Assembly (NCBI GenBank): GCA_963666575.2
Contig: CAXXYG010000013.1
Coordinates: 1 to 64,000 of the forward strand
Source of the DNA: JABMQB01 sp963666575
GTDB lineage: Bacteria; Bacteroidota; Bacteroidia; Bacteroidales; Prolixibacteraceae
DNA length: 64,000 nucleotides
Direction: 5' to 3'
This document shows positions 9,577-18,262 of this stretch, in pieces. A program made the translations under genes and the position numbers. Each line of letters starts with the position of its first letter. Positions within the stretch are counted from its first letter, which is position 1. The notes under the pieces are model-generated. The model searched no databases and was not told the DNA's origin. It saw nothing but the letters and a program-made list of their open reading frames with translations.

Positions 9577-10296
9577 TTAGAGTTTTAAGTATTTTAAAAA
9601 CTCATCACGCACAGAAGTATCTTTAAACTTACCGGAATATTCGGAAGTAACAGTGCTGCTTGTTTCATCCTGAATTCCCCTTGCTGATACACACATGTGC
9701 TTTGCATCGATAACAACCGCTACATCGTCGGTTTTTAATATACTTTTTAATTCATTTGCAATCTGAACAGTTAACCGTTCCTGCACTTGAGGACGGCGGG
9801 CATAATAATCGACAATTCGGTTTATTTTGCTTAAACCTATTACTTCGCCATTCGAAAAATAGGCTACATGGGCCCTTCCTACAATGGGTAAAAAGTGGTG
9901 CTCGCAGGTTGAATTCATATTTATATTCTTTTCAACCAACATTTCGTCGTACTGAAATTTATTTTCAAAAACCGAAATTTTGGGTTTATTGGCCGGATTT
10001 AAACCATAAAAAATCTCTTTTACAAACATTTTAGCCACACGGTGTGGTGTCCCCCTCAAACTATCGTCGGTTAAATCGAGCCCCATCGCTTCCATAATAT
10101 CGGTAAACCGATCTTCAATAATAACCATTTTTTCTTCTTCTGACTTATCAAAAGCATCACTTCGTAATGGCGTATCAATTGATGTTGCTACATGGTTATC
10201 GCCTACCAAATCAAATCCACTAATATCATCGATTGTTATATTTATTTTTCCATTACGTTTTCCGTTTACTGGTTTTGTAAAAACTGTATCTTTCAT
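9577..10296 (-). CDS. folE: GTP cyclohydrolase I
   Basis: A 239-residue FolE converting GTP to 7,8-dihydroneopterin triphosphate, the first step of folate/pterin and possibly queuosine synthesis in the cytoplasm. The zinc and active-site signature is complete: STCEHHFLPIVGRAHVAYF (Cys and two His ligands), then GLSKINRIVDYYARRPQVQE and DVAVVIDAKHMCVSARGIQ (second Cys ligand region). About 50 residues precede the conserved core, slightly longer than the shortest bacterial enzymes. It has its own transcription unit. Confidence 0.96.
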   Translation of the reverse strand: MKDTVFTKPVNGKRNGKINITIDDISGFDLVGDNHVATSIDTPLRSDAFDKSEEEKMVIIEDRFTDIMEAMGLDLTDDSLRGTPHRVAKMFVKEIFYGLNPANKPKISVFENKFQYDEMLVEKNINMNSTCEHHFLPIVGRAHVAYFSNGEVIGLSKINRIVDYYARRPQVQERLTVQIANELKSILKTDDVAVVIDAKHMCVSARGIQDETSSTVTSEYSGKFKDTSVRDEFLKYLKL

Positions 10297-10558
10297 TGTT
10301 ATAATATTTAATTCACAGGTAATAACATACTAAATTGTATTTTGTTTAATTTATTCCATAAATACCTAAACAAAATTTACAATTTACAGTAAATCAACCA
10401 TAAAACGTAGAATAATAAACAATTGTGTCCGATAATTGTTAATTCATTAGTATTAAACCATTTAAACTCTTTATACATTATTTTGTAAGATTTAGACGCA
10501 ACCAAACCTGAAAAAATCAATCTTCGAAAAGTTGATACATCAAAATGTGCTATCTCAA

Positions 10559-10963
10559 ATGGAAAACAAATACAAAATATATCCGGAATACAATTTTGGC
10601 GTTGCAAAACTCAGGCCAGGAAAACATTCATTTGAAGATATATATCAATTTGCAAAAGAATTCAGGGATGATAAAAACTTTTCGACTGTACACTATATGC
10701 TAACCGACCTTCATAACTGTAAATTTAATTTCGAAATAAGTAAAATTAAACAGTTACTAAAACTGGTTAAAGAATACAGGAAAGTTGACAATCAGAAAAT
10801 GGGGATTTATTTACTGGATACTCCAATGGAAACAGCTTATTCACTGCTATTTTTTAAAGCACTGGGGCAAAACAGGGATTATTGTTTTACCTATGAAAAA
10901 GCCTATAGTTTACTTGAAATACCCATTCATTTTGCTAAGTTTCAAGAATTAGTTGATTTTTAA
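10559..10963 (+). CDS. Conserved hypothetical protein (small alpha/beta protein)
   Basis: 134 residues from ATG 10559 (MENKYKIYPEYNFGVAKLRP). A TTG nine codons upstream is the only longer option. It has no signal peptide, membrane segment or known motif. Alternating strands and helices (FEDIYQFAKEFRDD, VHYMLTDLHNCKFNFEISKI, MGIYLLDTPMETAYSLLFFK) give a STAS/SpoIIAA-like look, which is only an impression. It converges on the SMP-30 gene with a 6-bp gap. Its function is unknown. Confidence 0.6.
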   Translation: MENKYKIYPEYNFGVAKLRPGKHSFEDIYQFAKEFRDDKNFSTVHYMLTDLHNCKFNFEISKIKQLLKLVKEYRKVDNQKMGIYLLDTPMETAYSLLFFKALGQNRDYCFTYEKAYSLLEIPIHFAKFQELVDF

Positions 10964-10969
10964 TTTTCT

Positions 10970-11857
10970 TTAATCAACACCCTTTACTTTCATTTTTAAT
11001 GTATAAACAGAGGTCCTTGCTGTAATAAAAAGAATATCTCTTTTTTTCCCGGCAAAACACACATTCGATGGGCTTTCGGGCACGTCAACTTCTTCAATCA
11101 ATTCACCTTCAGGAGAATAAACCCAGACTTTGCCCGACGTGAGGAACACATTCCCTTTGTTATCAATTGTCATACCGTCGGAGCCTTTTGGCGCAAAAAA
11201 TGTTTTGTTTGCCAGGCTGCCATCAGGTTGAATAGTGTATTTCCAGATTTTACCATCATTAATATCGGCAACGTACAAAATTTGGCCATCAGGCGTTCCT
11301 ATCAATCCGTTAGGTTGTTTGTAGTCATCAATAACACGGGTAATCTCTCCTTCCTGACTCAGGTAATAAACCCCACGCACATCCTGTACTTCTTTGTGAC
11401 CTTCTTTCCACCAGGTCCGGTGATAATAAGGGTCTGAAAAATAGATTCCTCCATTTGGGGCAATCCACAAATCGTTGGGTGCATTTATATGTTTGCCATT
11501 ATATATTCCATCAAACAATACGGCCATCTTTTTATTCTCATCAAAAACACCCAACTGGTTATGAAGGTCGGCGCACACCACCAATTTCCCATCACTATTA
11601 AAGTAAGTTCCATTGGATCGGCCGGTTCCTTCGAGATAAAGAGAAATCCCCTTTTTTTCATCCCATATAAAAATCTTATCGTTGGGTTGGTCGGTAAAAT
11701 AAACTCGCCCATCGGGGGCAACCGAAGGCCCTTCGGTAAAAGCAAAACCTGTTTCAACCAGCTGAACAATGGCATTTTGGGCAATCAGAATATCATTTTG
11801 AGCCTTCACATAAAAAGTAAAAATGGCCAATATTAATAGGAAAGAAATTTTTTTCAT
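10970..11857 (-). CDS. Secreted SMP-30/gluconolactonase family protein
   Basis: 295 residues with signal peptide (MKKISFLLILAIFTFYVKAQ). It has the six-bladed SMP-30 propeller signatures: EGPSVAPDGRVYFTDQPNDK, the metal-site region NAPNDLWIAPNGGIYFSDPY, PNGLIGTPDGQILYVADIND and GSDGMTIDNKGNVFLTSG. Family enzymes hydrolyse sugar lactones in a Ca/Zn-dependent way. The gene follows a GH2 glycoside hydrolase by 26 bp on the same strand, so the two are probably one operon. A sugar-lactone step after glycoside hydrolysis or oxidation fits, but the substrate is unknown. Confidence 0.88.
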   Translation of the reverse strand: MKKISFLLILAIFTFYVKAQNDILIAQNAIVQLVETGFAFTEGPSVAPDGRVYFTDQPNDKIFIWDEKKGISLYLEGTGRSNGTYFNSDGKLVVCADLHNQLGVFDENKKMAVLFDGIYNGKHINAPNDLWIAPNGGIYFSDPYYHRTWWKEGHKEVQDVRGVYYLSQEGEITRVIDDYKQPNGLIGTPDGQILYVADINDGKIWKYTIQPDGSLANKTFFAPKGSDGMTIDNKGNVFLTSGKVWVYSPEGELIEEVDVPESPSNVCFAGKKRDILFITARTSVYTLKMKVKGVD

Positions 11858-11883
11858 AATTATAAATTTTCCTAAAAATACGA

Positions 11884-14283
11884 TTACTTACTTACAACCA
11901 CAACATGGTTTTCTTTTAATCCATCAGCTTTAGCCTTTACTTCAATTTCCCCCGCCTGCCCTTTTACTGATTTTAATATCAACATGGCCTTGCCATAAAA
12001 TAGTTTCCGGTAGTTTGCTACAAATGGCTCATACGATCGGGGATTACCATTACCAACTCCGGCAATAACTGCCGGGCCTCTTATCTCAAAATTAATCAGG
12101 TTATCAGCCAATGGGCACAGATTTCCATCTTTATCATAAGCTTCAGCAAGGATATAACTCAAATCGTCGCCGGTAGCATTTATCTCACTGCGGTCGGGCG
12201 ATAATTTTATAGAATAGGGTTTCCCTGCTGTTTTTACAACGGCGTCGCCAATTATATTGCCTTCTTTGTAGGCAACGGCTTTTAATTCGCCAGGCTCATA
12301 TACCACATCCATCCACATCAGCCGGTACCGTTCAATAGAAACTTCAGATTTTGGATTTTTGAATTTTTTACCCAACGATTTTCCGTTCAGAAACAGTTCG
12401 GCACCATCGCCGTTTGTATATACAAACACCGGAACATTTTTCCCTTTATACCCTTCCCAATTCCAATGCGGAAGAATATGCACCCTGTTTTTTTCAGGTG
12501 CCCAATGGCTTTGGTACAAATAAAACCTGTCTTTCGGAATTCCGCACAAATCAACAATCCCAAAATAGGAACTACGCGAAGTCATATATGGCGTAGGTTC
12601 ACCCAGGTAATCAAAACCAGTCCAAACAAATTCACCGGCAATGTATTTGTCATTTTCCTGCCACATAAAATCGTCATCGGCAATTTCGGCCCAATAGGGT
12701 GCATGAAAATCGTATGAACTGACCTGGTTCGATTTGGTAAAATCGGTTTTTTTCGCAGGTAGTGGCAGTTCATAAAATCCGCGTGTACTTAACGCTGAAG
12801 CCGATTCGCTGATAATTACAGTTTTTGAAGGGTCGAGTTTTCGGGCAAGGCTCCACCGTTGGCCGTAATTCCATGAATGGACATCGTATGAATCAAAATG
12901 ACGCCATTTGGCATTTCCTTCCTGATCGCAAGCCATGGTCACCGGCCGGGTATTATCATATTTTTTTACAAATCCCACCATTGCCCCCAATTTCTGTAAT
13001 CCATAATTGGTATTGGTTTGAACATCGCCCATTTCGTTACCCACACTCCAAATCACCACCGATGGATGGTTCCTGTCGCGTTTTACAAAGTTGCGCAGGT
13101 TGCGTTCTCCAAATTCATAAAAATCGGTTTCGGAAGTAATATCAGCTTTATCGTCCCATTTGTCAAAGGCTTCATTAAAAACTATAAAACCCATTTTATC
13201 ACAGAGTTCCAATAATTCAGGGGCACATATATTATGGCTGTTTCGGATAGCATTACAACCCATTTTTTTCATTGTTTCGAGCTGCCGTTCCATGGCACGT
13301 TTATTAAAAGCGGCTCCAAGAGGCCCTTGGTCGTGGTGAAGGTTAACTCCTTTCATTTGGAGGTGTTTTTCATTTAAGAAAAATCCTTCATCGGCAGTAA
13401 ACTTAAATGTCCGAAATCCGAAGGGTGTAATTTTAGTGTCGACAACAGTAGTTCCTGATTTGATTACTGATTTAACACTGTATAAAACAGGATTGTCAAT
13501 ATCCCAACGTGTAGGTTTTATTACCGAAAGCCAATGGTCAATTTCAAATAAAGCACCAGCTTTTATTTTTTGGGTTGATTCTGTTTTACCGATTTCATTT
13601 CCTTCAGGGCTTAGGATTACTGACTCAACAGTCACCTCCTTATCCTCCAATTCAAAATTATTAACCTCCGTAATAATTCGAAGGTCGGCATATGTATTGG
13701 TAACTTTTGGAGTCGTAACATATATCCCCCATATAGCCGTGTGAACAGGATTAGTAACTAACATCCTGACTTTCCGGTAAATTCCGGCGCCGGGATACCA
13801 GCGGCTTCCATGTTCCCGGGTATCAACGTATACTGCTATGTTATTTTCTTCTCCAAAATTTATAAATTCAGTAACATTCAAGTAAAATGAATTATATCCA
13901 TAATCCCACCTCCCAGCCAATTGGCCATTGATATAAATTTCAGGAAAAGCCATTATCCCATCAAAAAGAAAATATACAATCTTCCCATTATCTTTTGAAG
14001 CCACAGTAAACGATTTCCTGTACCAACCCTCTCCTTTCCATGGAAGTTTACCCGTAAAACCCATTTCCTTTTCGTTAAAAGGGCCGGTAATGGCCCAATC
14101 GTGCGGAATGGTTATTTTTTCCCATGAAGAATCATCAAAACTGACACTTTGGGCTTTTGGGGGATTTCCTTTTGAAAAACTCCAGTTATCATTAAAATTG
14201 ATGAAATTTTGTGAAGAGGCAATAAAAGTAAATGAGGTAAGAATCAGAATAATAAAAATTACTGACAGATTTTTTGATTTCAT
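11884..14283 (-). CDS. Secreted GH2 family glycoside hydrolase (beta-galactosidase-like)
   Basis: 799 residues with signal peptide (MKSKNLSVIFIILILTSFTF, cleavage near IASSQ). Order of domains: sugar-binding jelly-roll (WEKITIPHDWAITGPF, GWYRKSFTV, FDGIMAFPEIYING, HGSRWYPGAGIYRKV), Ig-like domain, TIM barrel with GVNLHHDQGPLGAAF and MGCNAIRNSHNICAPELLEL, the acid/base in VIWSVGNEMGD, the nucleophile in TVIISESASA, and a C-terminal DUF4982/Ig-type tail. The protein should act in the periplasm or at the surface on beta-galactosides or related glycosides (uronides are possible in GH2). It is the first gene of a two-gene unit with the SMP-30 lactonase. Confidence 0.93.
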   Translation of the reverse strand: MKSKNLSVIFIILILTSFTFIASSQNFINFNDNWSFSKGNPPKAQSVSFDDSSWEKITIPHDWAITGPFNEKEMGFTGKLPWKGEGWYRKSFTVASKDNGKIVYFLFDGIMAFPEIYINGQLAGRWDYGYNSFYLNVTEFINFGEENNIAVYVDTREHGSRWYPGAGIYRKVRMLVTNPVHTAIWGIYVTTPKVTNTYADLRIITEVNNFELEDKEVTVESVILSPEGNEIGKTESTQKIKAGALFEIDHWLSVIKPTRWDIDNPVLYSVKSVIKSGTTVVDTKITPFGFRTFKFTADEGFFLNEKHLQMKGVNLHHDQGPLGAAFNKRAMERQLETMKKMGCNAIRNSHNICAPELLELCDKMGFIVFNEAFDKWDDKADITSETDFYEFGERNLRNFVKRDRNHPSVVIWSVGNEMGDVQTNTNYGLQKLGAMVGFVKKYDNTRPVTMACDQEGNAKWRHFDSYDVHSWNYGQRWSLARKLDPSKTVIISESASALSTRGFYELPLPAKKTDFTKSNQVSSYDFHAPYWAEIADDDFMWQENDKYIAGEFVWTGFDYLGEPTPYMTSRSSYFGIVDLCGIPKDRFYLYQSHWAPEKNRVHILPHWNWEGYKGKNVPVFVYTNGDGAELFLNGKSLGKKFKNPKSEVSIERYRLMWMDVVYEPGELKAVAYKEGNIIGDAVVKTAGKPYSIKLSPDRSEINATGDDLSYILAEAYDKDGNLCPLADNLINFEIRGPAVIAGVGNGNPRSYEPFVANYRKLFYGKAMLILKSVKGQAGEIEVKAKADGLKENHVVVVSK

Positions 14284-14850
14284 TATAATTGGTTTAGTAG
14301 TTATAAACTAATTTGTACTGATTATTCTTTTTCGTAAAGACTTACAAATACCTCAAGGTACCTAGTTCAAATCCTAATTAATTAATTCAACTCCATTGTA
14401 TTGAGAAGAAGAAACAAAGAGTCATATATTTACTGTATTACAATTTACGTATATATAGCAATTCTATTTTCATTACACAATAATTATTAGATCACGCTTC
14501 CAAAATTATATAAAGCTGCAAATAATTGACCCAGACACTTTGTTATACTTCAACAATGTGGATCACAATCTATTTTGCATCAATTTATTATGCACATTTA
14601 AAATAATTCCGTAACTTATGTAGCAATTCAATCGTGTTTATAAATATATATAAGGCAAAAACAACTTTATTAACATTAAACAAATGTGATAATAACCTTC
14701 AACCTTTTTATATTCTGATAAATCATGGCAAGAAATACTACTAATATAAGTTTTGAATAAATAAAAAATACTGATGCTCCACTTGAAGAACTATTAATTC
14801 AATAGATAATTCTAATTCATTCCTGAGATAATAAACTAAAATTCAAATTA
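14284..14850. other. 567-bp AT-rich intergenic region between the GH2 gene and the decarboxylase-tautomerase operon
   Basis: The region separates two divergent units and must carry both promoters. I found no open gene, RNA gene or strong hairpin. Small symmetric elements are AGGTACCT (about 14355) and TTGTT-7-AACAA (about 14541-14557). Neither is convincing as an operator. Confidence 0.4.
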
Positions 14851-16068
14851 ATGACTCAAAAAAAATTAACACACAACATGCAAAAGCTTATTATAGAGCT
14901 TAAAGAGATCGTTCGTAATCCTGTTGTTGAATCAGCATATAACGATGCAATTGCCAATGTTCAACCTATCCTGTCAAATGGTAAAAAAAATCCATGGGTT
15001 GGAAAAGACATCAACTATTTTATTAAATATTTTGAAGACTGGTTCACATTCCTCCCACTTCCGGATGACATAAAAGAAAAAGATGAAAAAGCAGATGGGC
15101 TGGGTTTTATAGAGCCATTCACCAATTTCTATTTAAATAACAAAAATGCATATTATTTCCTGAATAATTTTAAAAGCGCAAAAGACGGTAAAAACTACAC
15201 CACAGAAATTTTTGATTGGACGGTTAAATTTATCATAGCTCGCGGCAAATTTATGGATTCACCAGAATCACTAAAACACCTTGATGACTGGATGAATGAT
15301 CCTTCCACAAAGATTGAACAATTTATTGTACCCAAGGGAGGATTTAAATCATTTAATGAATTTTTTATTCGTGAACTCAATCAAAAACTGGACCCAAAAC
15401 CAAGGCCAATTTTCGAAGAAAAGGACGATTCAATCATAACTGCTCCAGCCGATTCAGAAATTAATTTTATTCAAACCGATTTAACTTTAACCACCCAACT
15501 TAATGTAAAAACACGTCAACTTAATGTAAGTGAACTATTAAATGGCTCAGATTATGCCAAAAATTTTGTTGGTGGCACAGCTGTTTCGTGTGTACTAATG
15601 CCAGGTAGCTACCACCGGTACCATTCTCCAACTAATGGATATATTGTTGAATCAGCTGAAGTGCCTGGAATTTATAATGGTGTAATGGATGGCGAACATT
15701 GGTTTAACAAAGGCAATATTGGCGAGAGCACCACTGATTTTAGCATTTTTGAAGATTTCCATCGGGCCTATTACATCATTAAAACCACCATTTTTGGATA
15801 CGTAGCCATGGTTCCGGTTGGCTTAAATACCATCAGTGCTTTAAGCTTCAACACACTTATTTCTGAAGAATCAACTTTAGTTCCCAAAGGAAGCGCCCCG
15901 GTAAAAATTGAAAAAGGAAAAGAATTGGGGCATTTTGCGTATGGAGGTTCACTTAATATCTTGTTGTTTGAGCCTGGAGTGTTCCAATCCGTATCTGTAC
16001 TAATGGGGCAACGAATTGGAAGTTTAAATAAAGCCCAAAAGCATAAGCACCAGAAAACCAAACTTTAA
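14851..16068 (+). CDS. Phosphatidylserine decarboxylase-like pyruvoyl enzyme (copy A)
   Basis: 405 residues, cytoplasmic, no signal peptide. The C-terminal two thirds align by motif with PSD: FNEFFIRELNQKLDPKPRPI, the Asp in TAPADSEI, the His in PGSYHRYHSP, and the self-cleavage Ser in YGGSLNILLFE, where classical PSD has LGST. The N-terminal ~150 residues resemble the PSD-associated (PSDC) region of PsiD-like amino-acid decarboxylases rather than the membrane helix of true PSD. A decarboxylase acting on a soluble amino acid or related substrate is therefore as likely as one acting on phosphatidylserine. It is the first gene of a three-gene plus-strand unit, followed by a tautomerase-like gene after 79 bp. 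Family call firm, substrate unknown. Confidence 0.8.
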   Translation: MTQKKLTHNMQKLIIELKEIVRNPVVESAYNDAIANVQPILSNGKKNPWVGKDINYFIKYFEDWFTFLPLPDDIKEKDEKADGLGFIEPFTNFYLNNKNAYYFLNNFKSAKDGKNYTTEIFDWTVKFIIARGKFMDSPESLKHLDDWMNDPSTKIEQFIVPKGGFKSFNEFFIRELNQKLDPKPRPIFEEKDDSIITAPADSEINFIQTDLTLTTQLNVKTRQLNVSELLNGSDYAKNFVGGTAVSCVLMPGSYHRYHSPTNGYIVESAEVPGIYNGVMDGEHWFNKGNIGESTTDFSIFEDFHRAYYIIKTTIFGYVAMVPVGLNTISALSFNTLISEESTLVPKGSAPVKIEKGKELGHFAYGGSLNILLFEPGVFQSVSVLMGQRIGSLNKAQKHKHQKTKL

Positions 16069-16147
16069 TGTAATTAATAAACTCTGAGCGAAACTCATTT
16101 TTTTCATTTAAACAGAATTAACATTTAAACTACTAAAACTATCAATT

Positions 16148-16576
16148 ATGCCATTTATTAAAATTTCAACATTGCCAAACAAGCTGAAAAAGGCAAAAAT
16201 CATGAAAAACGTGGAAAAGGCTTTATACAGCTGTGAAATTGAAGGAAAAAAACTAATGCCCGACAACATGGCAACATGTATGTGGCAAACACAAGACTGT
16301 GTGGTACATAAACTTAAAGGCTACAAAAAGTTTAACCCAAAGTTAGTGGAAATCCCGGTGTTTGTCGATTTGTATGCAAACACCATGTTCAAAACTGAAG
16401 AGGTAGCTAAAATTATGGAAATAGTTGCTTCTGAATTAAGTAAAGGTACCGGTGTCGATCACAACTATATTTTTATTCAAACACATGTTGGCAAATCGGG
16501 ATATGTATTCATAAACGGTGAGGTTTGGATTGATGATAATACCGAAGAAATTGATAGCTCATCGGCGGAAAACTAA
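16148..16576 (+). CDS. Tautomerase-superfamily-like protein (Pro-1)
   Basis: 142 residues beginning Met-Pro (MPFIKISTLPNKLKKAKIM), as in 4-oxalocrotonate tautomerase/MIF enzymes where removal of Met exposes catalytic Pro-1. A second beta-alpha-beta unit follows (IPVFVDLYANTMFKTEEVAK, then VASELSKGTGVDHNYIFIQT, ending SGYVFINGEVW), giving the double-unit layout of MIF, cis-CaaD and malonate semialdehyde decarboxylase. No exact subfamily is recognised. It lies 79 bp after one PSD-like gene and 30 bp before the other, all on the same strand, so a shared pathway is likely. The acidic tail (DDNTEEIDSSSAEN) is not typical. Family assignment is from fold pattern and Pro-1 only. Confidence 0.62.
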   Translation: MPFIKISTLPNKLKKAKIMKNVEKALYSCEIEGKKLMPDNMATCMWQTQDCVVHKLKGYKKFNPKLVEIPVFVDLYANTMFKTEEVAKIMEIVASELSKGTGVDHNYIFIQTHVGKSGYVFINGEVWIDDNTEEIDSSSAEN

Positions 16577-16606
16577 ATTAATTAAATCATAAAACTCATT
16601 AAAACT

Positions 16607-17917
16607 ATGGCTAAAGAATTAAAACAACCAGAAAAAACGACACTAAGCAGTGAACCTACAAAAACCAAACGATTACTGCTTCAGGATTGTCATTCGGCCG
16701 GAGATATTATTGCTGCACTTGAGGATGTATGGACAGACCACCCTGATTGGAAAAAGCTTCTTGAAAAATCGTTAAAGGATGCTGATATTTATGCCAATAC
16801 ACATCTAAACGATAAATACAAAGAACACTTTAATCTTCACAAGGTTTATCCCTATTCCGAATATTGCAACTATCTTGAATGGCTTGTAGAATGGGCTCCT
16901 CATCAATACAATGAAGGGTGGGATGAGGACATTGATCCGGCCGATGTATTTAACAATGAAGTATTTTTCCAAATTGTAAAATTTTATTGGGTTTTGGACC
17001 AACCAACCGGACGGAAGCTTCAAAATATAAAAGACCCTTTACGGAAAAGCCCCGGGAACGATTTTACAGATTGGATGGTTCATTTTGCCAACGATTGGGG
17101 ACATTTTCTTAATACTGAGAAATCGATTACAGAACAAACCCTTAAATCTTTTATCGCCGATCCTGACTTTAAAATGTTTCAGTATTTGGTACCAGCTGAG
17201 GCATACACACCGAGAGATGAAAATTCAGGACTTAAATCAAATGGGCCAAGTGGCTGGAGGACTTTTAACCAATTTTTTGCCAGACAGGTAAATCCTGGTA
17301 TGCGGCCTGTTGCCGGCATGTTCGATGACAGAATAGTTGTTTCTCCTGCCGATTCAACATTTAAAGCAAAATTTCAAATAACTAAAGATTCCATTGTAAA
17401 AATAAAAGGTACTCACAAATACCATGTAGAAAAACTATTGGATGGCAGTCCATATCAGGGCAGGTTTAGCAATGGTTTGTTTTACCACGCCTTTTTGGGA
17501 CCAAATGACTATCATCGGTTTCATGCTCCGGTACGCGGAACAGTATTGGAGTCCAGAGCCATTCAAGAAAAAGTATATCTAGATGTAGTAATAGATAATG
17601 GGATTTTTGATGCACCTGATGGTTCAGAAGATGGGTATGAATTCACACAAACCAGAGGTTTGATTGTATTGGACTCACCAATTGGGCTGGTTGCTGTGAT
17701 CCCAATTGGCATGGCACAGGTATCTTCTGTTAATATGCCTGCTGTTGAAGGAGCATACCTTAATAAAGGAGAAGAATTTGGTTATTTTCTGTTTGGAGGT
17801 TCAGATATTATTGTACTGTTTGAGGCTGATAGTAAAGTAACTATAAATACGGCACCCAGAGTTCATTATAATACAGGAATGGCGATTGGTGAAGTTGTAA
17901 AATGTAGTGGATTGTAG
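16607..17917 (+). CDS. Phosphatidylserine decarboxylase-like pyruvoyl enzyme (copy B)
   Basis: 436 residues, cytoplasmic. The N-terminal ~200 residues form a PSDC-like region (YCNYLEWLVEWAPHQYNEGW, FTDWMVHFANDWGHFLNT). The PSD domain follows: WRTFNQFFARQVNPGMRPV, Asp in VSPADST, His in NDYHRFHAP, VAVIPIGMAQVSSV, and the cleavage Ser in FGGSDIIVLFE. As in copy A, G-G-S replaces the classical G-S-T, with the Ser kept. The two copies share layout but differ strongly in sequence, so they are old paralogues rather than a recent duplication. It is the last gene of the unit, and a hairpin terminator follows at 18204-18234. The substrate is unknown. Confidence 0.8.
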   Translation: MAKELKQPEKTTLSSEPTKTKRLLLQDCHSAGDIIAALEDVWTDHPDWKKLLEKSLKDADIYANTHLNDKYKEHFNLHKVYPYSEYCNYLEWLVEWAPHQYNEGWDEDIDPADVFNNEVFFQIVKFYWVLDQPTGRKLQNIKDPLRKSPGNDFTDWMVHFANDWGHFLNTEKSITEQTLKSFIADPDFKMFQYLVPAEAYTPRDENSGLKSNGPSGWRTFNQFFARQVNPGMRPVAGMFDDRIVVSPADSTFKAKFQITKDSIVKIKGTHKYHVEKLLDGSPYQGRFSNGLFYHAFLGPNDYHRFHAPVRGTVLESRAIQEKVYLDVVIDNGIFDAPDGSEDGYEFTQTRGLIVLDSPIGLVAVIPIGMAQVSSVNMPAVEGAYLNKGEEFGYFLFGGSDIIVLFEADSKVTINTAPRVHYNTGMAIGEVVKCSGL

Positions 17918-18262
17918 AACCACCAAAGAAAATTCTAATACTGAAGCCAATACCCAAAAGTAAATAACATTGCTCTATAATGAAGTAAATGAGGCATTTA
18001 AAGAATCCTTCCTTCTGATTGGAGCTGGTACACTTTATTGATCAGCCAGATAAGATGTCAATTATATAAAAAAGTAGACATCAAATAGTGGGAAGGCCAA
18101 TTGGTATATTTTCCCAAATATTTTTTTGCTTAAAATTAAAAATAAGTAATTACAATTAGTAGCTATACTTGGGCATTTAAATCTAAACCTCTTAGTTAAA
18201 AACAAAAATCCACCCTATGGAGGTGGATTTTTTATTCCAATTTGTCAAACTAAAGTAAAAAA
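17918..18262. other. Intergenic region between convergent units
   Basis: A 345-bp gap between the end of the decarboxylase unit (+) and the end of the GH78 gene (-). Apart from the terminator hairpin near its right end I see no gene or repeat. Confidence 0.4.
18204..18234. terminator. Bidirectional rho-independent terminator
   Basis: Stem TCCACC (18209-18214) with GGTGGA (18222-18227), flanked by an A-run on the left and a T-run on the right. It can therefore end transcription of the plus-strand decarboxylase unit and of the minus-strand GH78/PUL unit. Confidence 0.8.

Noticed and set aside
10377..10607. Minus-strand 76-codon frame upstream of folE
   Set aside because: It overlaps the start of the plus-strand small protein, is AT-driven, has no family features and no signal.
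14851..17917. Simple annotation of both genes as psd (phospholipid synthesis)
   Set aside because: They lack a membrane helix, have a PSDC-like N-terminal region and a changed cleavage motif, so the lipid substrate is not supported.
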